A stretch of 64,000 nucleotides of DNA from Omphiscola glabra (GCA_964017045.1 OZ024811.1:13111818-13175817); one strand, 5' to 3'. Positions 33,958 through 46,300 are shown, counted from the stretch's first letter. Numbers and translations are program-made. The notes: generated by a model not told the origin, from the letters alone.

Positions 33958-34136
33958 CAGCGGCTCTCAACCCGTGGGTTGAACGAACCTTATATACACA
34001 GGCTTCGCCTAAGACCATCGGGAAACCCATATTTATGAAGTAGCAACGAAAAAAAAGTATGGTTGGGTGGGGGTCACCACAACATGAACAAATGTCTTAA
34101 AGGGTTGCGGCGTAACGAGAAGGTTGAGAGCCACTG
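33958..34136 (+). mobile_element. SPIN-like hAT MITE (179 bp)
   Basis: Ends are CAGCGGCTCTCAACC and GGTTGAGAGCCACTG, inverted with one mismatch. The 8-bp flanks CTATAAAT (33950-33957) and CCATAAAT (34137-34144) match at 7 of 8 positions, as expected for an aged hAT duplication. Internal landmarks GCCTAAGACCATCGGGAAA, GAAGTAGCAACGAAAA, GGGGGTCACCACAACATGA and TTAAAGGGTTGCGG appear in the order remembered for the SPIN (Space Invaders) elements known for horizontal transfer among animals. A central portion is deleted relative to that consensus. No coding capacity. Confidence 0.85.
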
Positions 34137-34344
34137 CCATAAATAATAAATTATCGGCCTGACAGTCGCCAAGATTGCAACTTGAAATTGTAGGGATATT
34201 CATTAAATTAATTCAAACGTAATATGTAAAGCAAAAACACAAAAACAAACACAGAAAATGCGCGCTCTTCATCAACACATATTTATTATCTGTGCCATAA
34301 GGATGCAACTGTGTGCTTGTGGTTCATTTGTGATTCCAGTAAAG

Positions 34345-34983
34345 TCCCTAGTGCCAATGTGTGTGGTCTAAGTGAATCCCCGCTTGGCACTACTGCCAAC
34401 GTGTGGTTTATTTGCGGTCACAGTAGGCACTGCTGCCAACGTGTGGTTTATTTGCAGTCCATGTAGGCACTGCTGCCAACGTGTGGTTTATTTGCGGTCA
34501 CAGTAGGCACTGCTGCCAAAGTGTGGTTTATTTGCGGTCAAAGTAGGCACTGCTGCCAACGTGTGGTTTATTTGCGGTCACAGTAGGCACTTCAGCCAGC
34601 GTGTGGTTTATTTGCGGTCACAGTAGGCACTGCTGCCAACGTGTGGTTTATTTGCGGTCACAGTAGGCACTGCTGCCAACTTGTGGTTTATTTGCAGTCC
34701 ATGTAGGCACTGCTGCCAACGTGTGGTTTATTTGCAGTCCATGTAGGCACTGCTGCCAACTTGTGGTTTATTTGCAGTCCATGTAGGCACTGCTGCCAAC
34801 GTGTGGTTTATTTGCAGTCCATGTAGGCACTGCTGCCAACGTGTGGTTTATTTGCAGTCCATGTAGGCACTGCTGCCAAAGTGTGGTTTATTTGCAGTCC
34901 ATGTAGGAACTGCTGCCAAAGTGTGATTTATTTGCGGGTCCCAGAAGGCACTGCTGCAAACGTGTGGTTTATTCTCGGTCCCA
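34345..34983. repeat. 40-bp minisatellite, about 16 copies, two subtypes
   Basis: Units share GTAGGCACTGCTGCCAAC then GTGTGGTTTATTTGC. They differ in the linker GGTCACA (subtype C) or AGTCCAT (subtype P). The left half is mostly C with one P, and the right half is six consecutive P units, so two blocks expanded separately. Confidence 0.95.
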
Positions 34984-35420
34984 GGGGGCACGAGAAAGGA
35001 GATTTATAAAACATGACACAAACAGCGAAGGAAACAAAGAGAAACAAACAAACAAAAAAAAAGCAACTCCAGATAGATCAGTTATCATCCATTGACGTCC
35101 ACGAAGACCCTCATTCTGAATGCCTGCATCGTATGGAGAAGGGGCAGAAAAAACAAAAAAACAAACTGAAATCTCCACTGAAATAATTCTGATGAGAAAT
35201 CTCTTCAGCAGTTGACATGGCCGAACAATTAGCTTCACAAACTCCGGCAACTCCTTTGCATTTCCTTGACTCACACGAAAGACGTATGTTGAATCGGGCG
35301 ATGACGGATAAATATCCGAAAGGGTTCCGCAAAGGGACCCCCCCCCCCCCCCGCGCAAAAAAACAACAACAAAAACTCCTCGAGGGCCAACGTTGAATGT
35401 ATCCTTACTATATTATGTAT

Positions 35421-35456
<36 letters not shown>

Positions 35457-36644
35457 ATATATATATATAAAGAAAAAATATGATTCATGAATTGATTAAA
35501 AGTAGATGCGAAACAAACACGATCACACAAAGGTACAGTGTAAAAGAGGTGTGTGGAGGGGGGGGGCGGTCTGAGGGGGTGTCTAAGGAGGGGGGGGGGC
35601 AGTTACGCGATAATTTAGTGCAACGAGCATGGCCGCCCACGGCATGTCCAAACAAGATGAGCATACTGAAAAATTAAATTAATGACGCAGGCCGGGTCTA
35701 ATTTACCGCGAACTGTGGACGGGAGGCCCTGGCACTCGACGTTCTTGCAAAACCCGAGTATCTCCAAAGATCAGTTTCCGTTTCTTAAACCCGAACGAGG
35801 CCGTGGAGAGGGCGGACAAGAAAAAGGGGAGGGGGGTGACAAAAACTTCCAACATCTCACAGCTCGAACCGTTATAGGCTAAAACTGTGGAATAAGCAGT
35901 CTGACGTAAGCAATGATGGCGGATGCAGACAAGATGCCTAACATGGAGGAGTGCAAACAAAGAGGATAACATTTTTAATGAACCTCAACCGTCCTTTTCT
36001 TTCTTTAACTTTGACACACTCATACACTCACACACTCATACACTCACACACTCATACACTCACACACACTAGCACAAATTCTTTTTTTTTAAAGTATTTT
36101 TTTAAAAATATTTTAATAACGAAGAGGGCGGAAGCTTTAATTTAATTGCCAGCGGTTCTCAAGCTGTGATCAATGGGTCACATCAGCTCCCGGATGCTAT
36201 AAGCGTGTTTTCATTACAATCACAATTAAGGATAAAATCCATATAACGACCCGGGGGGGGGGGGGGGGAGAGTGGGTTGACTTTAAGCTTCTGCCGTTAA
36301 AACCGTTAATACAATGGGGGCGGGGAGTTGGAGCTGCGGGTCTTCTCACACTTTGTGGCCATGGGTAATGAAACTTTGTTACCTTTTGTGCACCATTCCT
36401 AACGAGGAACGCAAACGGCGGTGGGTGGTCAGGGACAGTAATTAAAATTGAAATTCACAATATGGGTTGACATAACCGATTGTTATACTTTCCAAGAGAG
36501 AATGTCTCTTCTTATATTTATATATGCATATATAGGCCTATATACAATACTTTAAGAATTTGAGACGAATGGCCAAAGCCATGGACTTTTATCACCGCAC
36601 CGTATAGTCAAGCGAATGTTATATAATTCATCGAATTTTCAAAC

Positions 36645-36695
<51 letters not shown>

Positions 36696-36819
36696 ATCTC
36701 CAAATGTCAGGTCTTTGTAATAGTGATTTGAATCGTCCATCACACATCGTCATTTAACCACACAGCTGTTAATCCTATGTTAATCATTATTGTTATTATT
36801 ATATTATTTTTTTTTTAAA
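34984..36819. other. unique sequence with simple repeats, no supported gene
   Basis: Includes a C-run at 35339-35352, (AT)n at 35425-35468, (CACTCATA)n at 36016-36070, a G-run at about 36253-36268 and a 46-48-base A-run at 36646-36694. A hAT-like end CAGCGGTTCTCAAGCTG is at 36150. A minus-strand segment at 35270-35340 reads GTLSDIYPSSPDSTYVFR before GTGAGT but has no acceptor. Confidence 0.45.
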
Positions 36820-36925
36820 TATGTATGTATGTATGTATGGATGTATGTATGTATGTATGGATGGATGTATGGATGGATGGATGGATGAATGGATGGATGA
36901 ATGGATGTATGGATGGATGGATGCA
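36820..36925. repeat. (ATGT)n/(ATGG)n microsatellite
   Basis: ATGTATGTATGTATGG and ATGGATGGATGG runs, giving the Met/Asp/Trp-rich frame at 36821-37036. Confidence 0.93.
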
Positions 36926-38685
36926 CATAGTAAACATTTGGTAAACAGTTCAATCATTCATATATTTGATAAAAAGACCTGCAAGGACCGGATAAGCGTA
37001 CCATCATCCTTTGACCATGGACACACGTTCTATTAAAATGTTTGAACCTCAGACACTTTTAGTGTGTGTCTCGTGGAGTTGTTCAGCACCATCACGGTTT
37101 ATTTGCACGATGAAACAATGGAGGAACTCTATTTTTTAATTTTTTTTAAAATTGTTTTTATTTTGGTTATAGATTGATAATGCTCCCTGCATGATAACAG
37201 CATGATAACATTACGATAACATAATGAGAAAAGGCATGGCGACAGTCTGGTGGGGTTAAACGACGTCATTCTGATGGCACTGATGGGTGAATACAACAAA
37301 CACTATTCTGTTCTAAACTAAAATAAAAAGAGTGTTGGAAAAACCAAATCTATAATCTATAATCGGATTTGTGCAAACTATAAATTGTGTAATGTTCATG
37401 CACAAATATCCGATGTCTATGAACGGAATGAAGCAACAAATGCAAAAACAAATATATATATATAATATTTTATATACGATATATTTTTTTCACTTGAGAA
37501 AACTTAATAACGACAAGAAGAGGGGGGGGGGGGAAATCCTTCTTGACAAAAACTATAAGATGGCCATTTAAACATTTACGTCCATGAAACAAAAGACAAA
37601 AAACACCACTGATAATTTAATTAGATATTTTAAAAAAAAAATAATAATTTTGATTTTATTAAGGAAGAAAAATCGTCATAAGACAGATTGAAATTATCCG
37701 ATTATCAATGAGTTATTTTCGTTCTTTATTATCTTTTGAAAAAAAAAATAATAATAATTGGAATAATAATAAAATGATGATATTAATAAAACAATTATTG
37801 TAATTGATTTGATTTAAAACGTCAGTAGAAATTGAGAGAAGGGGAAAGGGGGGAGGGTAGAGGGTATAGGCTTGCAAAAAAAAATGCGTTCGAGACCTGT
37901 GATTATTATTATAACGTACAACGGAGATATTTGTGGTAGAAGCGATTTATTTATTTATTTATTTTTAATTTGAACACTGCAAGTCAAATCAGTTATAAAA
38001 AAAAAAAAAATTAAGTTTACAACAATTAATACATATATATATATACATATGTATGTGTGTGTGTAACAATTCAAATATTTTATACATATAACGGTGAGTT
38101 ATAATTATAACGGCAGGGACGTTAACGATGATGCTGTAGATAAATGTTCCTATCAATACAAAATGAAAAGATATCATTCTATATTTTCCCAACAAATAAG
38201 GTTTATTTCGTTGATATCTATTTATTAATGCTTTTATGATATTTTTATGAAATTTTTATGATAATTTTATGATAGTTTTATGATTTTTTTTTTCTATTAC
38301 ATCGTCTTAATTATATTGTTACTGTGACTGTGACAAGATATCCGCATATTTAATTCGAACATTAATCCGACTACATTAACTGCATTCCTGGAAATATACT
38401 GTCTTCATGACGATATATTCGTATGGCTACCTCCATGAGATCTTGACCCGTGTGCGTGCTACCCTGATATTATTATTTTTAAAAAAACACCTCACTGACC
38501 ATACTACGCAGACCCCCCCCCCCACCACCCACCACCCATACCCCGACCTGGTGTCCTCGAAGTCTTAATGTGAGCACCGACTTTTATCTCACCGCCTTTT
38601 AATTCAATACAACATATCAAATAAAACGTGGCCACTTTCTAACTGTAGAGATGCTCTGTCTGGAGAAACGGTAGTATGTGTGCGT
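36926..38685. other. AT-rich sequence, no gene found
   Basis: Includes a GCATGATAACA 10-11-bp repetition at 37187-37225, a (TTTA)n at 37946-37965, TG and TA runs near 38035-38062, and a TTTTATGATA repeat of about 12 bp at 38230-38292. Confidence 0.5.
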
Positions 38686-38795
38686 GTGTGTGTATGTGTG
38701 AGTGTGTGTGTGTATGTGTGTGTGTGTGTACATGTGTATGTGTGTGTGTGTGTATGTGTGTATGTGTGTATGTGTGTGTGTGTATGTGTGTGTTA
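38686..38795. repeat. (TG)n microsatellite with TATG interruptions
   Basis: TGTGTGTGTATG variants across 110 bp. Both translated strands look periodic (CVCMCVC / THTHTHI) and are not genes. Confidence 0.95.
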
Positions 38796-39144
38796 TGTTC
38801 CTACTTCGAGAAAAAAAGATCTCCATTGCAGATCCTGTGCAAGATTTAGATGATCATCTGCCCGCACCCTCCCCGCTCCCTCGCGGCCCCCCCCCCCAGC
38901 CCGGGAGGAAACCCAAACACATCAACACAAATGCAGACCTCCCCCCACACACACACTGCCCCCACACACACAAGACTATATGACCGCCATATTGTTTAGT
39001 CAGCCCGCATCGTATCTCGGAGCATGTCATTACAACAACAGGCCTTCCTTTGCGTGAGTCAAATTATATGCCCGGCGCTAGGACGAAATCTTCAGGCTGA
39101 GAGATTCAAGACTCGGGACCGGTCAGACAAGAGGTTGCCTGTCT

Positions 39145-39395
39145 TGTGCTAGGTTGGTTCATCTGAAATTGTTTGGCTAGGCTCACTTTAAATTTTGAGC
39201 TAAGTTCCCTGCAAAACGTTAGCTAGGTTCACTGTAATTTGCTGCCTAGGTTCACTTTAAATTGTTAGCTAGGCTCGCTTCAAATTGTTAGCTAGGCTCA
39301 CTTCAAATTGTTAGCTAGGCTCACTTTAAATTGTTAGCTAGGCTCACTTTTAATTGTTAGCTAGGCTCACTTAAATTGTTAGCTAGGCTAAGTTC
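39145..39395. repeat. 23-bp tandem repeat, about 10 copies
   Basis: The unit is TTGTTAGCTAGG then CTCACTTTAAA. Units become more alike to the right (from 39250), while the left copies are degenerate. Confidence 0.88.
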
Positions 39396-39569
39396 AAACT
39401 GTTCATGATGAACTGTCATGGTCAAGAAGCACACATCCCTCACAACATATTAATGACATCATCTTAGGGTAAATGTTATCAACTTTGGGCTTAATTGGAT
39501 TAAATGCGCCAAAGCTGGACTTAATCTGCGCAGCTCGAAGTATATTGGCAGACATTTTACGACTGGGAC

Positions 39570-39992
39570 ATTTAATGATGTGGACATTTGTGTTGGGGAC
39601 CTTTTACAATTGGGATATTTTATGTTGGGGACCTTTTACAATTGGGATATTTTATGTTGGGGACCTTTTACAATTGGGATATTTTATGTTGGGGACCTTT
39701 TACAATTGGGATATTTTATGTTGGGGACCTTTTACAATTGGGATATTTTATGTTGGGGACCTTTTACAATTGGGATATTTTATGTTGGGGACCTTTTACA
39801 ATTGGGATATTTTATGTTGGGGACCTTTTACAATTGGGATATTTTATGTTGGGGACCTTTTACAATTGGGATATTTTATGTTGGGGACCTTTTACAATTG
39901 GGATATTTTATGTTGGGGACCTTTTACAATTGGGATATTTTATGTTGGTGACCTTTTACAATTGGGATATTTTATGTTGGGGACATGTTACT
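39570..39992. repeat. 32-bp minisatellite, about 13 copies, almost invariant
   Basis: The unit joins TTTTACAATTGGGATATTTT to ATGTTGGGGACC. Nearly all copies are identical; the last internal copy has GTTGGTGACC. 32 leaves remainder 2 on division by 3, so three overlapping forward frames (39473-40057, 39580-39951, 39588-40022) are open with a 32-residue period. Confidence 0.96.
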
Positions 39993-40071
39993 ATCATCTG
40001 GTGGGCAGTGACAATTTTATGATGGCGAAATTTTATGAAGATAAAACCATGACATAATCGAGAAGCTTGCT

Positions 40072-40212
40072 ACAATGAAGTGGTGTAACATTATTGATGG
40101 ATGGGAAAATGAAGTGGTGTAATATTAATGATGGATGGGACAATGAAGTGGTATAACATTAATGATGTATGAGACAATGAAGTGGTGCAACATTATAGAT
40201 GGATGAGACAAT
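40072..40212. repeat. 34-bp tandem repeat, 4 copies
   Basis: The unit includes CAATGAAGTGGTGTAACATT then ATTGATGGATGGGA. Confidence 0.88.
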
Positions 40213-40322
40213 CTCAAGATGACATATGCATGACGGAGATTATATTTTGTCTAAATTGACAGACCATAATGAAATAAAGGTGTAATATGATGGTGGGCAG
40301 CATTATATAATGGCTGCGACTA

Positions 40323-40564
40323 TTCGTACCCGGGTACAAGAATTGCGAATTGTGGTGCTGCGTGTCCGGGTCCCATTAGACTCAATGCTATTCGGATGTC
40401 ATTTGTGGTAGTTTATTTTAGTTAAAGTAAGAATTAAGTCTACAAACGTATAGTCTATTTAATTATCTATCATTTAATACCTCATTTGGTCTTACAAACC
40501 CAACAATAATATTTTGAATATTTTTTTAAATCCCAACCTCTCACTTCTGGTACCCGGGTACGAA
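40323..40564 (+). mobile_element. complete MITE with palindromic GTACCCGGGTAC core, TA-flanked (copy 3)
   Basis: The left end TTCGTACCCGGGTACAAGAA matches the reverse complement of the right end (TTCGTACCCGGGTACCAGAA) with one mismatch, and weaker similarity continues inwards. TA flanks both sides (40321-40322 and 40565-40566), which fits Tc1/mariner-type insertion. The 12-base GTACCCGGGTAC in each end is itself a perfect palindrome. At 242 bp it has no coding capacity. Confidence 0.88.
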
Positions 40565-40566
40565 TA

Positions 40567-42299
40567 ACCACTTCGTTACATGATTAAAAAGAAAATTAAT
40601 GTACATATACATATTTTCCTGCCAGTGCTCTGATATATTAAAATGAGTTTCCTGTTACCACTGTCATCGAAATGTTATTTAAGCGGTGCACTGTCGTAGA
40701 GTAATGTTGTTGTTTTTTTGTTGTTTGTCTTTTTTGATGGTGTGCATAGTATGTATAGATAAGTAATACATGCGTACATGCTATGATATTTATTTACGTA
40801 CACGGTAAAATCAAACTATAACAATCCGATTCGCAGGAGTCAAGTACGGGATTTTGTCGACGCTAAAAAATGTACGACCATTCCCGCCCCTTCATCCCTA
40901 ACCCATAATTATTTTGTATTCGTGTTTTTGATTTAAATAGGAATGTTTAAGATTACCTTTCATGGCTCGGCCCATTGTGTGTAATTACTTTGAATTGATT
41001 GCATTCGTAAGGAGGAAAAAAAGGCGGAGGGATACGGGAACCAGTGGTTGCCATGACAACTCAACTCTGTTGTGAACGTCCGGTCCATTCTACATTGGTT
41101 TATCAATTGCATTTATATAATTTTTTTTTTTAGAAAAGGCCCTGATGATTTTGAAAAGTTCAACACGAAAAAAAAAAAGGGGGGGGGGGGGGAGGAATGA
41201 CACACATATAAACCGCGCCATAAAGCTGTGGTTTAATTGGGGTATGAATAAATAGAATAATAAAGCTGATATCGTTTAGTGCCAACGGTTTGTCTACACT
41301 ACACGGCAACTCTATTAACTCGCGTAATGCCTGGGACATTGTAAACCAATTGCTCAACTTTCTTTAAAAAAAAATTGAACTATTTTTTTATTATTATTAT
41401 TTATTTTGTTCCGTTTACTTCTGAGTTTATTTCCTATAGTTAATTGCAATTTAACATAAATTAAGAAATCAACTCACAAAAACTGGTGAATTATTTTGCG
41501 TGTACTGCCCCCCCACCCCTTTTTTTTGTTGTTGTTGTTCAACCCCCATTAAATTAACCAGTTTCCAGCCTGCTTTACCACAACCCTAACCCCGGGATAG
41601 TGGGGCTGTACTGTAGACCTCACTCTGCAGTTCGTAATGTAACTCGTATAGCCTCGTGTGACGTAACGAACGAGAGAGTACATGGGCGTCGAGGCAGTGG
41701 TCTTGTATAGGTTCGCCGGAAGGTCGTAAGAGTTGGATTATAAGGAACACGGGGCATAGAATATATAGAGTTTAAAAAACATAACTGAATTAACTAAATG
41801 TCCATGCATTTTACCTGCACAATTTTGACAGAGGTTAAATAGACTTTTTCTAATGATATAACAGCACGGGCGTTATTTGGGTAAGGTAGGATGGGGCGGG
41901 GCATTTGCACATATCCCCCCTCCCCCATGAATTTGAAAATTTTATTTAAATTGCTATGTAACATGAACTGTGGACGTCACGCCTTCGGTAAGAAACAACT
42001 TAACAAGCCGACCCCCACAACCCTCTTTTTTTTCTGAAAAAAAATTAATTGACGCTTATGTGTAACAGTGGTTACATATATACCATTTTTTAGTATTAAC
42101 ATTGGTTACACACAGACTACTCCATTGGTATAACGGTGGCTGCATATATATTATTTTAATGCTATAACAGTGGTGCTGACTGAAATAGCGAATAGAGTGT
42201 GAATGTGTGAGTCGCAAAAGGTCAGTATTCGGCATAGGCTTAAGGTAATAGTTGAAACAAGTTTGACGTCAAATTGACTGACACTCGTTGGTGTCGTTG
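40567..42299. other. unique AT-rich sequence, no gene found
   Basis: G-run at 41180-41192. 42060-42180 has loosely repeated GGTTACATATATACC/GGTATAACGGTGGC phrases about 50 bp apart. A CRE consensus TGACGTCA is at 42264-42271. No supported gene. Confidence 0.5.
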
Positions 42300-42620
42300 T
42301 TAAACGGGCCGAAAAGACCGAATAGACTTAATAATATACCGAAAAGACCGAGCATACTTAATAGACTAGCCTGGAGGAAGCTAATGAAATGAATAGACCA
42401 ACTAATTGCACAAACTGAATACACTGAATAGACCTAATATACCGAATAAACCGATCTATTTCACATCGAATAGACTGTATAGAGCTAATGAGATAAATAG
42501 ACCAAATATAATGCATAAACCGAATAGACTGAATAGACCAAATAGACTGAATAGACCAAATGGGCGGAACACACTGAACAGACAGAATAGAATGACTAGA
42601 TCGAATTGACCGAATATTCT
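42300..42620. repeat. degenerate 10-12-bp repeat (GAATAGACC type)
   Basis: Variants of GAATAGACCAAATAGACT recur throughout with frequent length changes. The plus-strand frame 42406-42609 (NRPNRLNRPN) reflects it. Confidence 0.75.
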
Positions 42621-42836
42621 AAAGAGACACACAATATCGAACAGGCTGATAATTGAAAAGACACGATGAATCTTTGAGCTGGGGGTAAAGAGGAAAACCC
42701 GGCAAGCCTCAAGCGTCTAAATAATATAAGAAGGTATAGCTTAACTACAGGACCAGCAGAAAAGAAGACAACCCTGCCGGAACACAAAAGACCCACGTGA
42801 CGCCGTCAACGTCACCGTGTAATACCTTCCAATGAC

Positions 42837-43022
42837 ACACCATCATCAGCCCACGACCAACCACATCCATCAGTGATGCGATAGACAGGGTTGTGGATAC
42901 ACCATCATCAGCCCACGACCAACCACATCCATCAGTGATGCGATAGACAGGGTTGTGGATACACCATCATCAGCCCACGACCAACCACATCCATCAGTGA
43001 TGCGATAGACAGGGTTGTAGAT
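42837..43022. repeat. 62-bp tandem triplication
   Basis: Copies start at 42837, 42899 and 42961 with ACACCATCATCAGCCCACGA and are identical except for one base near the end of the third. The minus frame 42870-43088 is a by-product. Confidence 0.96.
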
Positions 43023-44589
43023 ACAAAAACAAAAACAACACTGCCCTACTATACAACTCTGTACCCTGCCACCGCCCGGCAACCACACTCACCCACATGC
43101 TGATGTCAAAATCTCCGCCGGTCCACATGACCCTCATCTATACAGGTGACGCCTTGAGTGAGATGACATAAAACGTGTGCACCCCCGTCGCATCTGTCAA
43201 CCTCCCTCAGCCCCCCACCCCCTCACACACTTCTCTCGTGTAAGTAACGAGATGACCAGAGGCCCTTCAGCCCCCCCCCCCCCAAATCCCCCCATGTCGA
43301 TCACGGTGACAATATTAACCTAAACTTAAACTGTCTGTTATTAAACTCTTTCCCGCGGTCAATACCAAACTATTAAGACGATGGTGTCAGGGTGGGGGAG
43401 GGGGCAGTACATGAAACCCCCCCCCCCCCCATTCCCTTGAACAACAGCAATGACCAATGTCCAGTCCGAATGTTTGTCTTTTATGGCTGTTTGTGAGCAC
43501 AGTAAAAGTCACACGTTCCACCGTGCTCAACTCCATGCCCCCATCAACGGCTGTCACATAAACCATAAGTGTACAATCTTCGATACTGGGTAGATGTGAT
43601 CGGTAGGCGGGGCGAGGAAATAGGCGGGGCCATGGCGACGGTCGAGCGAGAATTCCAGTAGAGAGAGTTCTCAGCCAAAGAAGGGCAAGGGGGAAGGGGG
43701 GTGCTTGCCACAGAAATCTCCCCGATACGATATGGAACTACGTATCGATAGAGAGGGTGATGGCATTCAGGCCGGACGGGGGAAACAGCTCACAGCGCTA
43801 CCAGAACAGGACAGGATCGTGTGGGGAGGGAGGGGTGGGTGGGGTGGGTTGGGGTGAGTTGAATGGGCCAGCCCCCTTGTTTTTCTTAATTTCTCCCTCT
43901 TCTCTTTTTGTAATCGCTGTTTTAAATGTGCTTTGGACATAGATTTATAAAGTCGCGTTGGTTGGACGTTGAAGGTAGCGAATGAGGATTGAAGAATTTC
44001 AGAGGAATTGGACTGGCATCGATCATGCAGTGGGTACAGAGTTGAAGGAAAAGGACGTTTGGGGGGAGGGGGGTGGTGCTGCTAGCGACTGCGGCGGTGG
44101 GGGGGGGCTGACACCGGCGACCAGGGGGTGATGGAAGGGGTGTAAAACTAACGATCTATGAGGGTGGTTAAAGAATGATGATGAAAAGAGAAATTAGTTT
44201 CTTTTCTCTCCTTTCTATCTATTTTTAATCTTTTTTTTTTCTTTTCTTTTTAAAATCAAACCTTAGTTATTAGGGACGCTGGTTTGTGTGTGTGGGGGGG
44301 GGGAAGTTGGGGCATGATAGGGGTGGGGGTCAGGGTTAACATGTAAATAGGGCGAACCTTGAAGAAATAAGATACATTTCTAATGCAGGATCGCGAATAA
44401 TTTGAGTCGGTAAATCTGGTGATTGGCTTACAGATATTATGGAATAGGGGGGTTGGGGGAGGGGGGTAAGGGTTAAAAAGAAGTAACAAGAAGACTTACC
44501 AATATAAGCTTGCTATTTAATGATGTCTAAGCCAGGGTGGGGAGTTTGGATGACGTCATCGTGGATGGGGTCGTAGCTCTGACAGGAAT
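43023..44589. other. unique and G/C-run-rich sequence, no gene found
   Basis: C-runs near 43273 and 43420, G-rich tracts at 43830-43860, 44065-44110 and 44292-44300. TAGGCGGGGC occurs twice at 43604 and 43622. A CRE consensus TGACGTCA is at 44551-44558. No supported gene. Confidence 0.5.
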
Positions 44590-44905
44590 CTAGAAGGGGA
44601 TCAACGATAACAGTGTCTAGTTTTAGACATACTTGTACACATGGATTGCATTGATCAAAGATAACAAGGGTCTTATTTTAGACATATTTGTACACACGTA
44701 TGGCAGTGACCAAAGACAACAAAGGTATAATTTTAGATTTACTTGTACACATAGATGACAGTGGTCACAGATAAACGGTATAATTTTAGACAGACTTGTA
44801 CATACGGATGACAGTGATCAACGATAAAAATGTCTAGTTTTAGATAGACTTGTACACACGATACATGTATGACATTGATCAAACATATCAATGGTCTAGT
44901 TAATA
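44590..44905. repeat. diverged tandem repeat of about 60 bp, about 5 copies
   Basis: Each copy has variants of TTTTAGACATACTTGTACAC followed by GACAGTGATCAA and GATAACA. Lengths differ by a few bases between copies. Confidence 0.8.
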
Positions 44906-44949
44906 TCACATATTCTTAGGAAATGAGATACATAGATGTATATCACGAC

Positions 44950-45190
44950 AGACAAGCAGCCACACATTGTACTACTTCAGACAAGCAGTCACACATTGTA
45001 TTACTTCAGACAAACAGCCACACATTGTACTGCTTCAGACAAGCAGGCACACATTGCATTACTTCAGACAAGCAGCCACCCATTGTATTACTTCAGACAA
45101 TCATCCACACATTGTACTACTTCAGACAAGCAGCCACACATTGTATTACTTCAGACAAGCAGACATACCTGTTCATTTAGTATAACAGAC
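44950..45190. repeat. 29-bp tandem repeat, about 8 copies
   Basis: The unit joins GACAAGCAGCCACACATTGT to ATTACTTCA. 29 is not a multiple of 3, so three forward frames are open together. Confidence 0.92.
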
Positions 45191-46300
45191 AGGCAGACAA
45201 ACATGTTCCTTTGGTATAACTGACAAACGAGACAGCCCTGTTCGGTATATCGGACCAGCAGACAGACATTCGAGAATGAACAACAGAAACTAAACCTCAG
45301 TGACAACCATGGTCACGGGTCAGGGGCACCGAATGTTACCCAAGTCTTTGGGATGCTGTTATGCAACAAGCCTTGTAAAGTATACGTTAAAATAAGAGAT
45401 GCAGGACAAACATAATATCATACAGAGCAACATATAGAGCACTCCATATAGAACGACGCATAGGAAAGCATACACCGGATCGTGACTAGTGTGGTGGGCA
45501 GACCGATGGACGAGAATGGAAGAACGAAATCAGATATGCATAAAATAACAGATTCAATGATAAAACTGCTCATCTGCTACACCAGGGACTCAACTCCAAA
45601 GTCTGGGGTACCGGGTAAAAGCAGACCGGGGGGGGGGGGGGTTAGAGTTAAAGTAGGGAGGACGGGGGAAGGGCTGAGAAACGAGTGTTTTTTTTGTTTT
45701 TTTTGCTGTTATTATTTTTAAAGAGGAGGGTTGTAGTGGAAGCGCAACTCATAGATACAAAGAGATCCAATAATTCAAAAGAAATGAATGAAGTTAAAAC
45801 TATCTGGACGTCTCCACGGCTCGGAGGACAATAACATTGGGGGAATCAAAAGGAAGAATGCTGGAGAAGCGCAAGGGGTAAAAAAGAAAAAAAAAATACA
45901 CGGGGTGGGGGGGGGGAGCGGGTCCGTGACCCCGTGGCAGGAGTGTCACCGTCAAATAAATTGTGTTTGATTTATATTTGGTTTATCTTCACGCCCAGTG
46001 CTTATGGTGGCGCAATGCGGCATACAGACACGGAGGGCGCTCGAGTAGTCCGGGGGCGCGGGGCGTGATGATTGCCGTCTCTACTGATATTTTATGGCAT
46101 GGGTTTGATGTTTGGCCACATCTCAAGCCGACTGAGGGTGTTTCTTCTGGCACGTCACTCGTCGCCCCCAATCCCACTCCATTACCCTGTGGTACTGAAT
46201 GGAGCTTATACTTAGACGTTTTTTATTGTTGTATTTTTTTTTTGCTCCTTTGATTCAGTGGACCTATTTTCAATACGTTTTGAGATTTTGAGCCGTTTAT
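45191..46300. other. unique sequence with an unexplained two-strand open segment
   Basis: 45990-46180 is GC-rich and open on both strands. The plus frame reads WWRNAAYRHGG and later WHGFDVWPHLKPTEG; the minus frame reads SDVPEETPSVGLRCGQ and later LYAALRHHKHWA before a stop. Codon use is plausible either way. I recognise no family and see no splice sites, so this may be a fragment of a retroelement or exon. Confidence 0.25.

Noticed and set aside
35270..35340. Minus-strand exon reading GTLSDIYPSSPDSTYVFR before GTGAGT
   Set aside because: No acceptor or branch point lies upstream; the sequence there is a G-run and purine-rich on that strand.
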